The position numbers and the translations under genes were made by a program. This document shows, piece by piece, positions 1-8,556 of a DNA stretch of 64,000 nt (positions are counted from its first letter, which is position 1; every line of letters begins with the position of its first letter). Below the pieces are notes generated by a model that was given only the letters and a program-made list of their open reading frames with translations, was not told the DNA's origin and searched no databases. Source of the DNA: Verrucosispora sp. NA02020 (GTDB lineage: Bacteria; Actinomycetota; Actinomycetes; Mycobacteriales; Micromonosporaceae); NCBI RefSeq assembly GCF_013364215.1, contig NZ_CP054923.1, positions 4,216,001 through 4,280,000 on the forward strand, read 5' to 3'.

Positions 1-1378
1 ACACCGGGTGGGTGAGGACCTCGTCGGTACGCCGCAACGCGTCCGGTAGCGCCGCCGTCACCGCGCCGTCGACACCGTCGACGCCGAACGCCGCCCACAC
101 CGCCGCCACGTGCTCCCGCGTGGTGGTCTCGTCGCACGAGATCCCCACCCGGTCGTCGTCGACCAGCCGCAGGTTCACCCCGCGCGCCGCCGCGTCGGCC
201 ACCACCTGAGCGGCGCGCCCCGGCACCGTCGCCGTGACCGTGTCGAAGAACGGCACGTCGGCCACGTCCACACCACCGGCCCGCAGGCCCGCGGCCAGCC
301 GCACCGCCGTCTCGTGGGTGCGCGTCGCGATCGCCCGCAACCCGTCCGGACCGTGGTAGACGGCGTACATGCCGGCCATCACCGCCAGCAGCACCTGCGC
401 GGTGCAGATGTTGCTGGTCGCCTTCTCCCGCCGGATGTGCTGCTCACGGGTCTGCAACGCCAACCGGTACGCCGGGTCGCCGGCGGTGTCGCGGGACACC
501 CCGACCAGCCGGCCGGGCAGCATCCGCTCCAACCCGGCCCGCACCGCCAGGTAGCCGGCGTGCGGCCCCCCGAAACCCATCGGCACCCCGAACCGTTGGG
601 TGGTGCCGGCGGCGATGTCCGCGCCGATCTGCCCCGGCGACCGCAGCAGCGTCAACGCCAGCAGGTCCGCCGCCACCGTCACCAACGCGCCGACCTCGTG
701 CGCCGCCGCCGCCAGCGGCGCCTGGTCGTGGACCGCCCCGGACGCCCCCGGGTACTGCAGGTGCAGGCCGAAGAACTCCGCCGGCAACTCCTGCACGGTC
801 AGGTCCAGCACCCGCACCTCGATGCCGAGCGGCTCGGCCCGACCGGCGATCACCGCGATGGTCTGCGGCAGGGCGTCGGCGTCGACCACGTACACCGGGC
901 TGCTGCTCTTCGACGCCCGCCGCGCCAACGTCATCGCCTCGGCCGCGGCGGTACCCTCGTCGAGCATCGACGCGTTCGCGGTCGCCAGACCGGTCAGGTC
1001 CGACACCATGGTCTGGAAGTTCAGCAGCGCCTCCAACCGGCCCTGGCTGATCTCCGGCTGGTACGGCGTGTACGCCGTGTACCAGGCCGGGTTCTCCAGC
1101 ACGTTACGGCGGATCACCGCCGGGGTGTACGTGCCGTGGTAGCCGAGACCGATCATCGACACGGCGACGGTGTTGCGGGCGGCGAGGGCCCGCAACTCGG
1201 TCAGGGTCTCGTGCTCACCGGTGGGCTCCGGCAGGTCCAGGCGACCGTGCCAGCGGATCACCTCGGGGATCGCCGCGTCCATCAGCTCGTCGATCGAGGC
1301 GTACCCGACCGTGGCCAACATCCGGCGTTCGTCGTCCGGGCCGGGACCGATGTGACGGTCGGCGAACTCTGAGGTCAT
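1..1378 (-). CDS. gcvP: Glycine dehydrogenase (P-protein), N-terminal half, cut by window edge
   Basis: Glycine cleavage system P-protein, the PLP enzyme that decarboxylates glycine and passes the aminomethyl group to lipoyl-GcvH. The ATG at 1378 opens a frame running off the left edge; about 459 of the roughly 950 residues usual for the family are present. The N-terminus ([12 protein letters not shown]) and internal blocks such as [32 protein letters not shown] and [10 protein letters not shown] are typical of GcvP. The PLP lysine lies in the missing C-terminal half. A glycine riboswitch sits in the leader, so expression should rise with glycine. gcvH is about 7 kb away in another transcription unit, unlike the gcvTHP operons of many bacteria. 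Confidence 0.97.
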   Translation of the reverse strand, partial: MTSEFADRHIGPGPDDERRMLATVGYASIDELMDAAIPEVIRWHGRLDLPEPTGEHETLTELRALAARNTVAVSMIGLGYHGTYTPAVIRRNVLENPAWYTAYTPYQPEISQGRLEALLNFQTMVSDLTGLATANASMLDEGTAAAEAMTLARRASKSSSPVYVVDADALPQTIAVIAGRAEPLGIEVRVLDLTVQELPAEFFGLHLQYPGASGAVHDQAPLAAAAHEVGALVTVAADLLALTLLRSPGQIGADIAAGTTQRFGVPMGFGGPHAGYLAVRAGLERMLPGRLVGVSRDTAGDPAYRLALQTREQHIRREKATSNICTAQVLLAVMAGMYAVYHGPDGLRAIATRTHETAVRLAAGLRAGGVDVADVPFFDTVTATVPGRAAQVVADAAARGVNLRLVDDDRVGISCDETTTREHVAAVWAAFGVDGVDGAVTAALPDALRRTDEVLTHPV

Positions 1379-1447
1379 GAGGGGCGCTCCTGCGGGGCGG
1401 GGTCGACAGGTCGGCCCTCCCCCTCTGTCACACCCACGGGCGCTCCA

Positions 1448-1560
1448 CAGTGCCTGACCCACGCGGTCCTTTTGCCTGAGAGGTTCCGGGGAGGATTTGC
1501 CCCTTCGGCGCCGCCCCGGCTGCCGCCAGGCGGTCTCTCCCACGCGGGTGCTACCGGCAC
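1448..1560 (-). promoter_or_regulatory. Glycine riboswitch (gcvT element) in the gcvP leader
   Basis: Read on the minus strand, the leader carries the conserved glycine aptamer parts in order: GGGAGAGAC at about 1540, GGCGCCGAAGGGGCAA at 1513-1498, and CCTCTCAGGCAAAAGGAC at 1484-1467. They lie 70 to 180 nt upstream of the gcvP start. One aptamer is visible; I see no convincing second one. Known elements of this type switch on glycine catabolism when glycine binds. Confidence 0.93.
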
Positions 1561-1613
1561 GATCAACGCTACCAGCGTCCCCGACGGCCCACACCGAAGC
1601 CCCGGCCCCCTGC

Positions 1614-2480
1614 TCAGGAGGCGACGGTCACCACCGGATCCGCGCCGGCCGGGCAGAGCCGGTCGGCCAGCGCCGGCACCAGACGGCCCAGCGGGGCGTC
1701 GACGCGCAGCCGCGCGTACCCGTCACCGCGCGTGGCCCCCTGATTGACGATCACCACCGGCACGTCCTGCCGGGCCGCCGCCGACACGAACCGCCGCCCC
1801 GACATCACCGTCAGCGACGACCCCAGCACCAGCAGCAGCCGCGCCTGCCGCACCATCGCGTAACACCGCGCCACCCGGGGCGCCGGCACCGTCTCGCCGA
1901 AGAACACCACGTCCGGTTTGAGCATCCCGCCGCACGCCCCGCAGTCGACCACCCGGAACCCGGCCACCTGGTCGTCGTCGAGATCCACGTCACCGTCCGG
2001 GTTGATCGCGACGGCGTGCGCGTCGAACCCCGGGTTGGCCCGCCGCAGCCGCCCGTCCAGGTCCTCCCGCGTCGTCCGCCGACCGCAGCCCAGACACACC
2101 ACCTCGTCGAGGCGGCCGTGCAACTCCACCACCCCGGCGCTGCCGGCGGCCGTGTGCAGCCCGTCCACGTTCTGCGTAATGATCCCCGTCACCACACCGG
2201 CCCGCTGCAACCGGGCCACCGCCCGATGCCCGTCGTTGGGGTCCGCCCGCGCGATCCACCGCCACCCCAGGTGGCTGCGCGCCCAGTAGCGGCGACGGGC
2301 CGCCACGTCACCGGTGAACGTCTGGTACGTCATGGGGGTGTGCCGGCGCGCCACCCCGCTGGGCCCCCGATAGTCGGGGATACCCGACTCGGTGGACAGG
2401 CCGGCGCCGCTGAGCACCACCACCGCACCACCGGCGGCCAAACCCGCCACCTGCTCGATCACGTCCTCCACCCGCACCAT
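1614..2480 (-). CDS. Sir2-family NAD-dependent protein deacylase
   Basis: 288-residue sirtuin that removes acyl groups from lysines using NAD+. Visible motifs: the NAD-binding [15 protein letters not shown] near residue 25, TQNVDGLH, the catalytic His in VELHGR, two zinc Cys pairs (CLGC and CGAC), and VVFFGE and GSSLTV further on. The length fits bacterial class II/III-like sirtuins. ATG 2480 is chosen because homology begins there; the frame stays open far upstream into the next gene, but that part is not sirtuin-like. It follows the DivIVA-like gene by 83 nt on the same strand and may be the last gene of the globin operon. Its substrates are unknown. Confidence 0.93.
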   Translation of the reverse strand: MVRVEDVIEQVAGLAAGGAVVVLSGAGLSTESGIPDYRGPSGVARRHTPMTYQTFTGDVAARRRYWARSHLGWRWIARADPNDGHRAVARLQRAGVVTGIITQNVDGLHTAAGSAGVVELHGRLDEVVCLGCGRRTTREDLDGRLRRANPGFDAHAVAINPDGDVDLDDDQVAGFRVVDCGACGGMLKPDVVFFGETVPAPRVARCYAMVRQARLLLVLGSSLTVMSGRRFVSAAARQDVPVVIVNQGATRGDGYARLRVDAPLGRLVPALADRLCPAGADPVVTVAS

Positions 2481-2563
2481 GCTGCCCCAACCGGCGGCCG
2501 TCGGCGAGCCAGCGGCGGACGCGACAACCCCGCACCGGCCCGACCGGCCGCCCCGCAGCACCG

Positions 2564-3274
2564 TCAGGGTTGCTGGCGACGCGGCAACGACCGGTCCGCC
2601 GCCGCGTTCACCTCCACCGGCCCACCGATGCGCTCCATCGTGCGGGCCAACTGCGCGCGACCGTCGTCGAGATGCCGCGCCGCCGCCTGCATGTGCGAGA
2701 TCATCATCTCGCCGTAGATCCGCAGCGCCTCCCGCGCGGCCACCCCGTCGTCGAAGGTGGGCCCCGCCGACGCCCGGTAGTCCTGCACCGCCCGCTCCGC
2801 CTGCTGCCGGGCCTCCTCCACCGCCGCCCGCACGTAACTCTCGTACTGGGTCCGGGCGTACTCGGCGACCCGCCGCGCGTAGTCGTGCGCCTGCGCGATG
2901 ATCTGCTCGGCCTCCCGCTGCGCCGCCGACAGCAGGTTCACCTCCTTGGCCGCCGGGGCCTGCGGCGTCGGACCCGAAGTCGGGAACACCCCGTGCCGGT
3001 GCAACTCCACATGGCCGGTGAGCATCTCGTTCTCCGCCCGCAGGTCCGCCACCCGCGTCGAGAGCCGATCCAACTCGTCGGCCACCTGCATCCGGAACCG
3101 GTCCACCCCGGACTGGTCGTAGCCACGCCGGGCGAACGACGCCGACCCGAACTCCCACCGCCGCACCCGGTCGGCGGTCAACCGCACCGGCACCCCACCG
3201 GACACCGGGGTGCCGTCGTACCGGCCGATCGGGGCCGTACCCAGCGAACCGGCCCGCCACTGGTCATCACTCAC
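2564..3274 (-). CDS. DivIVA-like coiled-coil protein
   Basis: 236-residue soluble protein. After a variable N-terminus (about residues 1-45) comes the DivIVA-type coiled coil: a segment rich in LSTRVADLRAENEML near residues 60-80, then a long Ala/Glu/Arg/Gln-rich helix from about 110 to 170. Such proteins mark poles or curved membrane, or act as scaffolds. This one lacks the canonical N-terminal membrane-binding start of DivIVA/Wag31, so it is a related family member rather than the polar growth protein. The GTG start at 3274 overlaps the stop of the flavohemoprotein gene (GTGA), indicating translational coupling. Its role beside two globins is unknown. Confidence 0.75.
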   Translation of the reverse strand: MSDDQWRAGSLGTAPIGRYDGTPVSGGVPVRLTADRVRRWEFGSASFARRGYDQSGVDRFRMQVADELDRLSTRVADLRAENEMLTGHVELHRHGVFPTSGPTPQAPAAKEVNLLSAAQREAEQIIAQAHDYARRVAEYARTQYESYVRAAVEEARQQAERAVQDYRASAGPTFDDGVAAREALRIYGEMMISHMQAAARHLDDGRAQLARTMERIGGPVEVNAAADRSLPRRQQP

Positions 3275-4449
3275 CGGACACCTCCGGAATCGTCGGGGAC
3301 GGAAGGACTCTGCATCGCCGTACGCCACGCGGGGCCGTACCACTGCGCAGCCGGACCCTCGTGGTGCACCCGCCCGGGATGGAAACCGGCGCGGGTCAAC
3401 GCCGTCACCGCGTACGTCACCATGTCGTCGGACCCGCACACGTACACGTGACGGGACCGCCAGTCGCCGTCGGCCAGCGCCCGATCCACCGGATGCACGA
3501 ACTCCCCCGGCCGGTCCAGGTCCACCCCCACCACCTGGGTCACCCGCAACCACGGATACGACGACGCCCACTTCTCCAGCAGGTCACCGTCGTAGAACTC
3601 GGTCCGCGACCGCGCCCCCACGTACAGGTCGACCTGCCGACCCGACCCCTCCGCGGACACCTGCTCCACCAACGCCCGCACCGGCGCCCACCCGGTCCCA
3701 CCGGCCAGCAGCAACAGATCCGCCGACCCGGACGACCGCAACGTCAACGACTCCCCCACCGCCGCCGACAGGTGCAGCTGATCGCCCACCGCGCACCCGT
3801 ACACCAGCCGCGACGACACCGCGCCACCCGGCGCCGCCCGCACGTGCAACTCCAGAGTGCCGTCCTGACGGGGCGCGTTCGCCGGCGAGTAGTACCGCCA
3901 CGCCCGCACCGCCGGATGCGACACCCCGATCGACTGCCCCGCCGTGAACGGCAGAAGATACTGCGGACGCACCGTCAGCACCGCCACGTCGAAACCCCGC
4001 CGCTCATGGCCGACGATCTCCGCCACCCACCACGGTGGATTCACCGCCTCGGCGGCCTGCGCCGCCTCGACCATCACCTGCGCCACCAACCCGTACGCCG
4101 CCGCCCAGTCCTGCGCCAGCTCCTCGGTCCACTGGTCACCGAGGAAGTGCCGCAGCGTCGCCAGCAACGCCTCACCCACCGCCGGATAGTGCTCCGCGCG
4201 CACCGCGAACTTGCGATGGTCGGCACCGAGGTCCTGCAGGAAACCCACCAGCCGGTCCACCTGGTCCACCTGGGACACGATGTGACCGAGCGCGGTCACC
4301 AGCCGGTCCCGCTGCCCCGCCATGTTCGTCGGGAACATCTGCCGGGTCTCGGGATGCGCCAGGAACAACGTCGAGTAGAAGTACAGCGGAACCTGGTCAC
4401 CGTGCGCGGCGACCGACGCCCAACTCCGCTTCAGACGAGAGACGTCCAC
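3271..4449 (-). CDS. Flavohemoprotein-like globin with FAD/NAD reductase domain
   Basis: 392 residues: an N-terminal globin (about 1-135, proximal His likely in RAEHYP), then a ferredoxin-NADP+ reductase-type FAD domain (RYYSPAN near 190) and an NAD domain (LAGGTGWAPVRAL and a late YVCGSDDM). Flavohemoglobins turn NO into nitrate using O2 and NAD(P)H. The FAD-binding motif is RxYS as in Hmp-type reductases, but overall this is the actinobacterial globin-reductase form, so a role in NO or electron transfer is inferred. GTG start at 4449, three bases after the truncated hemoglobin gene; the downstream DivIVA-like gene overlaps by 4 bases. Confidence 0.9.
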   Translation of the reverse strand: MDVSRLKRSWASVAAHGDQVPLYFYSTLFLAHPETRQMFPTNMAGQRDRLVTALGHIVSQVDQVDRLVGFLQDLGADHRKFAVRAEHYPAVGEALLATLRHFLGDQWTEELAQDWAAAYGLVAQVMVEAAQAAEAVNPPWWVAEIVGHERRGFDVAVLTVRPQYLLPFTAGQSIGVSHPAVRAWRYYSPANAPRQDGTLELHVRAAPGGAVSSRLVYGCAVGDQLHLSAAVGESLTLRSSGSADLLLLAGGTGWAPVRALVEQVSAEGSGRQVDLYVGARSRTEFYDGDLLEKWASSYPWLRVTQVVGVDLDRPGEFVHPVDRALADGDWRSRHVYVCGSDDMVTYAVTALTRAGFHPGRVHHEGPAAQWYGPAWRTAMQSPSVPDDSGGVR

Positions 4450-4452
4450 AGC

Positions 4453-4851
4453 TCAGGCGTCCGCCCGGCCGTCGCCGGCCACCACCTGGTCCTGCACCGC
4501 CGCCAGCACCGCCTGCACGTCGGTGATGGCGTCGCCGGGCACCCCCAACTGCGTCAACGTCGCCGTCAGGTGCTCACCCACCCGCACGTAGTGCGCCACC
4601 GGGATCTGCAACGGCCGGTGCGCGGTAGCCAGGTCCCGGCCCGCGTACTCGTTCGGGCCACCCAGCACCACGGTCAGCATCAACGCCATGTGGCGACGCT
4701 GGACCGCCATGTCCACCTCGGTGAAGTAGCCGGCCAGCTCCGCGTCGGCCAACACCCGGTCGTAGAACAGCTCGACGGCGGCCCGCACCGCGGCGGCCCC
4801 GCCGATCCGCTCGAAGTGCGACACGGGGATGGTCTCGTCGGTGACCGTCAC
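4453..4851 (-). CDS. Group I truncated hemoglobin (TrHbN-like)
   Basis: 132-residue 2-on-2 globin. The glycine pair (RIGG) near the start, FYDRVLAD with the B10 Tyr, LAGYF, and the proximal His in TAHRPLQI all fit TrHbN. In mycobacteria TrHbN dioxygenates NO and needs a reductase partner. Here a globin-reductase gene follows directly with 3 nt between them, so the two probably work together in NO or O2 chemistry (inference). It is the first gene of a four-gene minus-strand run (trHb, flavohemoprotein, DivIVA-like, possibly Sir2). Confidence 0.92.
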   Translation of the reverse strand: MTVTDETIPVSHFERIGGAAAVRAAVELFYDRVLADAELAGYFTEVDMAVQRRHMALMLTVVLGGPNEYAGRDLATAHRPLQIPVAHYVRVGEHLTATLTQLGVPGDAITDVQAVLAAVQDQVVAGDGRADA

Positions 4852-5250
4852 AGGTCAGTCCTTCCGCAGGGGAGAGAGTGCACAGACGCGCGGCAATCGG
4901 CGCGACGCCCGCCACCGGCACCCCCCGCCGTCGCGGCGAGGTGTCAGGCGGACCGGATCGGACGATAGCGTGCCGCGCCGCGCCCGTCTGTCCCGCACGG
5001 ATCTCCACCGCCAGCACGCGGACACACACCGTGACAGATCAGAGGAAGATGACCACACATCGTAGCGGCGTAATCACCGACGGCGATCGAGGCGAGCCGT
5101 ACACGCGTCACCGCACACGCTGCTCAGCGGGCACTGGTGTCGGCCCCGCCGCACCGCACCACCGCTACACCCACGACCCGACCCGAGACACAGCGTGATC
5201 GACAAAAACGTCCGCAGAAAACCACGCCCACACCGGCGGGCGGACGACCC
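4852..5250. other. Intergenic region, 399 bp
   Basis: Lies between the start of the truncated hemoglobin gene and the stop of the MerR gene, both on the minus strand, so it should hold the globin operon promoter and the MerR terminator. I see no convincing hexamers, long hairpin or homologous ORF. Short ORFs on both strands here have the composition of noncoding frames. Confidence 0.5.
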
Positions 5251-5844
5251 TCAGCCGGCCCGCCGCCGCGCCCGACGCGCCGCCAACTCGTCACCCAGAT
5301 CCCCGCCCGCGGGAACCTCCGGCTCCGGCTCCACCACGCCCCCCACCGGCTCCGCCGGCAGATGCGACAACGACCCCTGGATCTCCTTGAACGCGCCACC
5401 GATCGCGATACCGAACACCCCCTGGCCGCCCTGCAACAGGTCGACCACCTCCTCCGGGGAACGACACTCGTACACCGTCGTCCCGTCGGAGATCAGCGTG
5501 ATGCCCGCCAGATCCTCCACCCCACGCGACCGCAACGCCTCGATCGCCTTACGGATGTTCTGCAACGACACCCCGGCGTCCAGCAACCGCTTCACGACCT
5601 TCAACACCACCAGGTCCCGGAACGAGTACAACCGCTGCGTACCCGAACCCGAAGCGTCCCGCACACTCGGCACCACCAGCGCCGTCCGCGCCCAGTAGTC
5701 CAACTGGCGGTAACTGATCCCCACCGCATGGCAGGCCGTCACACCCCGGTACCCCACCGCACCGTCACCGTCAGTCGCCGAACCAGGCATCCCACCCGAC
5801 TCGTCCCACCCCGTAACCGGATCGGAATCTCGCGGCTCGTGCAT
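5251..5844 (-). CDS. MerR-family transcriptional regulator (Rv1830-like)
   Basis: 197-residue regulator with a MerR winged helix at about residues 30-100 (GYRGVTACHAVGISYRQLDY, then RLYSFRDLVVLKVVKRLLDAG) and a conserved C-terminal region carrying TLISDGTTVYECRSPEEV. The order MerR / bifunctional nuclease / MerR / FHA / gcvH matches M. tuberculosis Rv1830-Rv1826, which supports orthology. ATG 5844 has GGGAGG eight bases upstream; an in-frame extension to 5910 is less likely. The C-terminus is acidic, then Arg/Ala-rich. Target genes cannot be read from the sequence. Confidence 0.92.
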   Translation of the reverse strand: MHEPRDSDPVTGWDESGGMPGSATDGDGAVGYRGVTACHAVGISYRQLDYWARTALVVPSVRDASGSGTQRLYSFRDLVVLKVVKRLLDAGVSLQNIRKAIEALRSRGVEDLAGITLISDGTTVYECRSPEEVVDLLQGGQGVFGIAIGGAFKEIQGSLSHLPAEPVGGVVEPEPEVPAGGDLGDELAARRARRRAG

Positions 5845-6058
5845 CCGGACAACCTCCCCGTCAGTGCGGTGACACGTCGCTTCCGGGACGCGTACCCCTC
5901 GACACGGCAACCCTATAGCGACCGCCCAGGGTTACCACGGAGAAACCGCCGCGACACGCCGCGCATCGACAGCGACGACCATCACCATCACCGACCGTAA
6001 CGCCACGATGGTGGTCCGCACCCGCACACCGGCCCGGGCCCACAGCCCGGACCACCGA

Positions 6059-6523
6059 TCAACCGGCGAAGTCCTCCGGCCGCACCTGCTCCAGGAACTC
6101 CCGGAACTTCTCCACCTCGTCCTCCTGCTCATCGGGAATCACGATCCCCGCCTCACTGAGGACCTGCTCGGCACAACGAATCGGCGCACCGACCCGCAAC
6201 GCCAACGCGATCGAATCACTCGGCCGCGCCGAGACCCGCACCCCGTCACCGATCAACAGATCGGCGAAGAACACGTTCTCCTTCAGCTCGGTGATCTCCA
6301 CCGCCCGCAACGGCGCCTTCAACGCCGCCAACACATCCCGCAGAAGATCATGGGTCAACGGCCGGGCCGGCTTGACACCCTGCTGCTCGTAAGCGATCGC
6401 CGTCGCCTCGACCGCGCCGATCCAAATCGGCAGATAGCGGTCACCCTCGACCTCCCTGAGCAGGACGATCGGCTGGTTACTGGGCAACTCCACCCGAACC
6501 CCGACCACGCTCAGCTCGCGCAC
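6059..6523 (-). CDS. Bifunctional nuclease family protein (DUF151, Rv1829-like)
   Basis: 154 residues, almost entirely the bifunctional nuclease (BFN, PF02577) domain: LPIWIGAVEATAIAYEQQG near 30-50, RPLTHDLL, and ARPSDSIALALR near 98-110. Plant members have DNase/RNase activity; the bacterial role is not settled. GTG start at 6523. It lies between two MerR genes in a block with the same order as in mycobacteria. The acidic C-terminal tail (EDEVEKFREFLEQV) is usual for actinobacterial members. Confidence 0.93.
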   Translation of the reverse strand: MRELSVVGVRVELPSNQPIVLLREVEGDRYLPIWIGAVEATAIAYEQQGVKPARPLTHDLLRDVLAALKAPLRAVEITELKENVFFADLLIGDGVRVSARPSDSIALALRVGAPIRCAEQVLSEAGIVIPDEQEDEVEKFREFLEQVRPEDFAG

Positions 6524-6694
6524 CGCCGCCTCCGTGTCGTTGTCACCTACGCCGCACCGCGCCCTTCACTGCACGGTACACGGACCGCGACACGGCCATC
6601 TCACGCGCTCCGCGCACCACGCCCGTGCCCAGAAGGGGTTACCCCCGCAAGCCTACGCCACTCACCAACCCGCCGATCAGCGCGCACACGCACC

Positions 6695-7450
6695 TCACCG
6701 ACCCAACGTCGACCGCAACCCCACCCGCACCAACGCCGCATGCAACTGCTGCGACAACGCCACCAACTCCCGCGCCGTCTCCGCCGCCCGCGCCCGCGCC
6801 GCCGGATCACTCTGCCGCGCCAACGGCGCCACCAACTGCGCGAACAGACCCACCTCCCGATCCGCCGCCGTCCGGTAACCCCGCAGATGCCGAGGCTGGA
6901 ACCCGTACGCCGCCAGACCGGCCACCGCCTTCGCGATGATCAACGCATCGCCGTCGTACCAGCCCGGCGGATCCGACACCACCAACCCGAGCCGCTCCAA
7001 CTCGCCCAACGTCGACTCGTCCAGCCCACTGCGCGCCACCAACTGCGTACGATCCAGCCGCACCTGACCCGACTCGACCGACGACGCCGCACCACGCCCC
7101 GGCACCTCACCGTCCGGGCCCACCGCCACCAACGCCGGCCGCGACCGCTCCGGCGCCGCACCGTCGGCATCCCACTGCGCCAACTGCTCACGAATCACCC
7201 GCAACGGCAGATACTGATCCCGCTGCGCAGTCAACACGAACCGCAACCGCGACACATCGTCCCAGCTGTACTTCCGATAACCAGCCGCCGTGCGCTGCGG
7301 CTCCACCAGACCCTCGGCCTCGAGGAACCGCAGCTTCGAAATCGTCACGTCAGGAAAATCCACCCGCAACTGGGCCAGCACCTCGCCGATACTCATCAAC
7401 GGCTGGGCGCGACCCACCCCGGACGGCGGAGAAGCCGCAGGCTCGTTCAC
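6695..7450 (-). CDS. ftsR: MerR-family regulator of cell division type (FtsR / Rv1828-like)
   Basis: 251 residues. The N-terminal MerR winged helix (SIGEVLAQL, then ISKLRFLEAEGLVEPQRT and YRKYSWDDVSRLRFVL at about 20-75) is followed by a linker and a second conserved region (LDRTQLVARSGLDESTLGELERLGL, about 130-160) that resembles a second wHTH, as in FtsR. Corynebacterium FtsR activates ftsZ. The GTG start at 7450 overlaps the stop of the FHA gene by 4 bases, so the two are cotranslated, as Rv1827-Rv1828 are adjacent in M. tuberculosis. The gene symbol rests on this synteny and domain layout. Confidence 0.9.
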   Translation of the reverse strand: MNEPAASPPSGVGRAQPLMSIGEVLAQLRVDFPDVTISKLRFLEAEGLVEPQRTAAGYRKYSWDDVSRLRFVLTAQRDQYLPLRVIREQLAQWDADGAAPERSRPALVAVGPDGEVPGRGAASSVESGQVRLDRTQLVARSGLDESTLGELERLGLVVSDPPGWYDGDALIIAKAVAGLAAYGFQPRHLRGYRTAADREVGLFAQLVAPLARQSDPAARARAAETARELVALSQQLHAALVRVGLRSTLGR

Positions 7451-7899
7451 CCCCGGCCGGCCTCCCCCTCCGGGCGCGGACCGGCGATGAACACGACCCG
7501 GAACTTACCGATCTGCACCTCGTCACCATTGCTCAACGTGGCGGCCTCGACCCGCTCCCGATTCACGTACGTGCCGTTCAAACTGCCCACGTCACGCACC
7601 GTGAACGTCCCACCGTCCCGGTGGAACTCCGCGTGCCGACGCGACACCGTCACGTCGTCGAGGAAGATGTCACTGTCCGGATGCCGCCCACTGGTTGTCA
7701 CGTCGTGATCCAGCAGGAACCGCGCACCCGCGTTCGGACCCCGACGAACCACCAGCAGCGCCATCCCCGGCGGCAGCGAACCGGACATCCGGCTCGGCAC
7801 CACATCGGTGTCCGGCCCCTCCAGCGCTTCCTCGAGCGAACCGAGATTGAGCGTCGACGTGACGTCGAGCGGGGGGAACTCGTCGCCTGGGCGAGTCAT
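7447..7899 (-). CDS. garA: FHA-domain metabolic regulator GarA/OdhI
   Basis: 150 residues with an FHA domain at about 60-135 that keeps the phosphothreonine-binding residues: GRHPDSD, TVSRRHAE and GSLNGTYVN. GarA/OdhI inhibits 2-oxoglutarate dehydrogenase and tunes glutamate metabolism until kinases such as PknB or PknG phosphorylate an N-terminal Thr motif. Here the matching segment is DVTSTLNLGS near residue 15, with two Thr, so similar control is likely. ATG 7899 has GAGGTGG upstream. It sits between gcvH and ftsR as in mycobacteria. A promoter is visible about 145-175 nt upstream. Confidence 0.95.
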   Translation of the reverse strand: MTRPGDEFPPLDVTSTLNLGSLEEALEGPDTDVVPSRMSGSLPPGMALLVVRRGPNAGARFLLDHDVTTSGRHPDSDIFLDDVTVSRRHAEFHRDGGTFTVRDVGSLNGTYVNRERVEAATLSNGDEVQIGKFRVVFIAGPRPEGEAGRG

Positions 7900-8044
7900 G
7901 GGGACCACCTCACGGATCTGTTTCGGTCGGCGTCGGGAGACGGCGGGTCCGGCCGCCGGGTACACATCACCCGGCGGCTGGCTCTCCGTGCCCGGAAAGG
8001 CTGTCCGCGACGCACAACTAATTGGGTTCTCGGTCGACTGGGCG

Positions 8045-8073
8045 AGCCTAGCCAGCGCCGAAAAACAGGGCAA
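8045..8073 (-). promoter_or_regulatory. Housekeeping-type promoter for garA-ftsR
   Basis: On the minus strand, TTGCCC (8073-8068), a 17-nt spacer and TAGGCT (8050-8045) fit the actinobacterial HrdB/SigA consensus. It implies a start near 8038 and a leader of about 140 nt before garA at 7899. It lies in the gcvH-garA gap, so garA-ftsR can be transcribed apart from gcvH. Confidence 0.6.
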
Positions 8074-8117
8074 CCGGACGCGCGGCACACACACCGACCG
8101 CCCGCCCGGAAAACGAA

Positions 8118-8498
8118 TCAGCTCTCGGTCAACTCGCGATACGCGTCCGCCGACAGCAAACCCTCCACCGCCGCCGGATCCGCCGGAGAGATCTCCACCA
8201 ACCAACCCGCACCGTACGGGTCCGTGTTGATCACCTCAGGCGTGTCGACCAGCGCCTCGTTGCGCGCCGACACCGTACCGCCCACCGGGGCGTAGATCTC
8301 CGACACACTCTTGGTCGACTCGATCTCACCCAACGACTCACCAGCCGCCACCACCGCACCGGACTCCGGCAACTGCACATACACGATGTCGCCCAACGCG
8401 TCCTGCGCGAAATGAGTGATGCCCACCCGCACGGCACCACCGTCGACAGGCGCCACCCACTCGTGCTCAGCGGAGTACCGCAGTTCCTCAGGAATCAC
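8118..8498 (-). CDS. gcvH: Glycine cleavage system H protein
   Basis: 126-residue lipoyl carrier that shuttles the aminomethyl group from GcvP. The lipoylation Lys is in GEIESTKSVSEIYAP (about 55-70), and LRYSAEHEWV and NTDPYGAGWLVEI are family hallmarks. I place the start at GTG 8498 (VIPEELRY), matching the usual family N-terminus, with GAGGA upstream; ATG 8513 would add five residues but lacks a ribosome site. Its neighbours are garA downstream and the DUF881 cell-division cluster upstream, as in mycobacteria. No glycine riboswitch is seen here. Confidence 0.95.
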   Translation of the reverse strand: MIPEELRYSAEHEWVAPVDGGAVRVGITHFAQDALGDIVYVQLPESGAVVAAGESLGEIESTKSVSEIYAPVGGTVSARNEALVDTPEVINTDPYGAGWLVEISPADPAAVEGLLSADAYRELTES

Positions 8499-8521
8499 CA
8501 GCAGCGTCCTCATCCATCGGT

Positions 8522-8542
8522 GGCACCGGTCCGACCGGTGCC
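8522..8542 (-). terminator. Hairpin between DUF881 gene and gcvH
   Basis: Perfect 9-bp inverted repeat (GGCACCGGT / ACCGGTGCC) with a 3-nt loop, 14 nt after the DUF881 stop and just upstream of gcvH. It has no U-tract, as is common in actinobacteria. It could end or weaken transcription from the DUF881 operon, or act as a processing site. Confidence 0.55.
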
Positions 8543-8556
8543 GGCCCCACCCGGCC

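Noticed and set aside
1614..3260. One 548-codon ORF joining Sir2 to a long N-terminal part
   Set aside because: The extra N-terminal part overlaps the DivIVA-like gene in another frame and has no homology; ATG 2480 begins the sirtuin.
4878..5198. A 106-codon plus-strand ORF in the gap after the globin operon
   Set aside because: No ribosome site, no domain, and composition as in noncoding frames.
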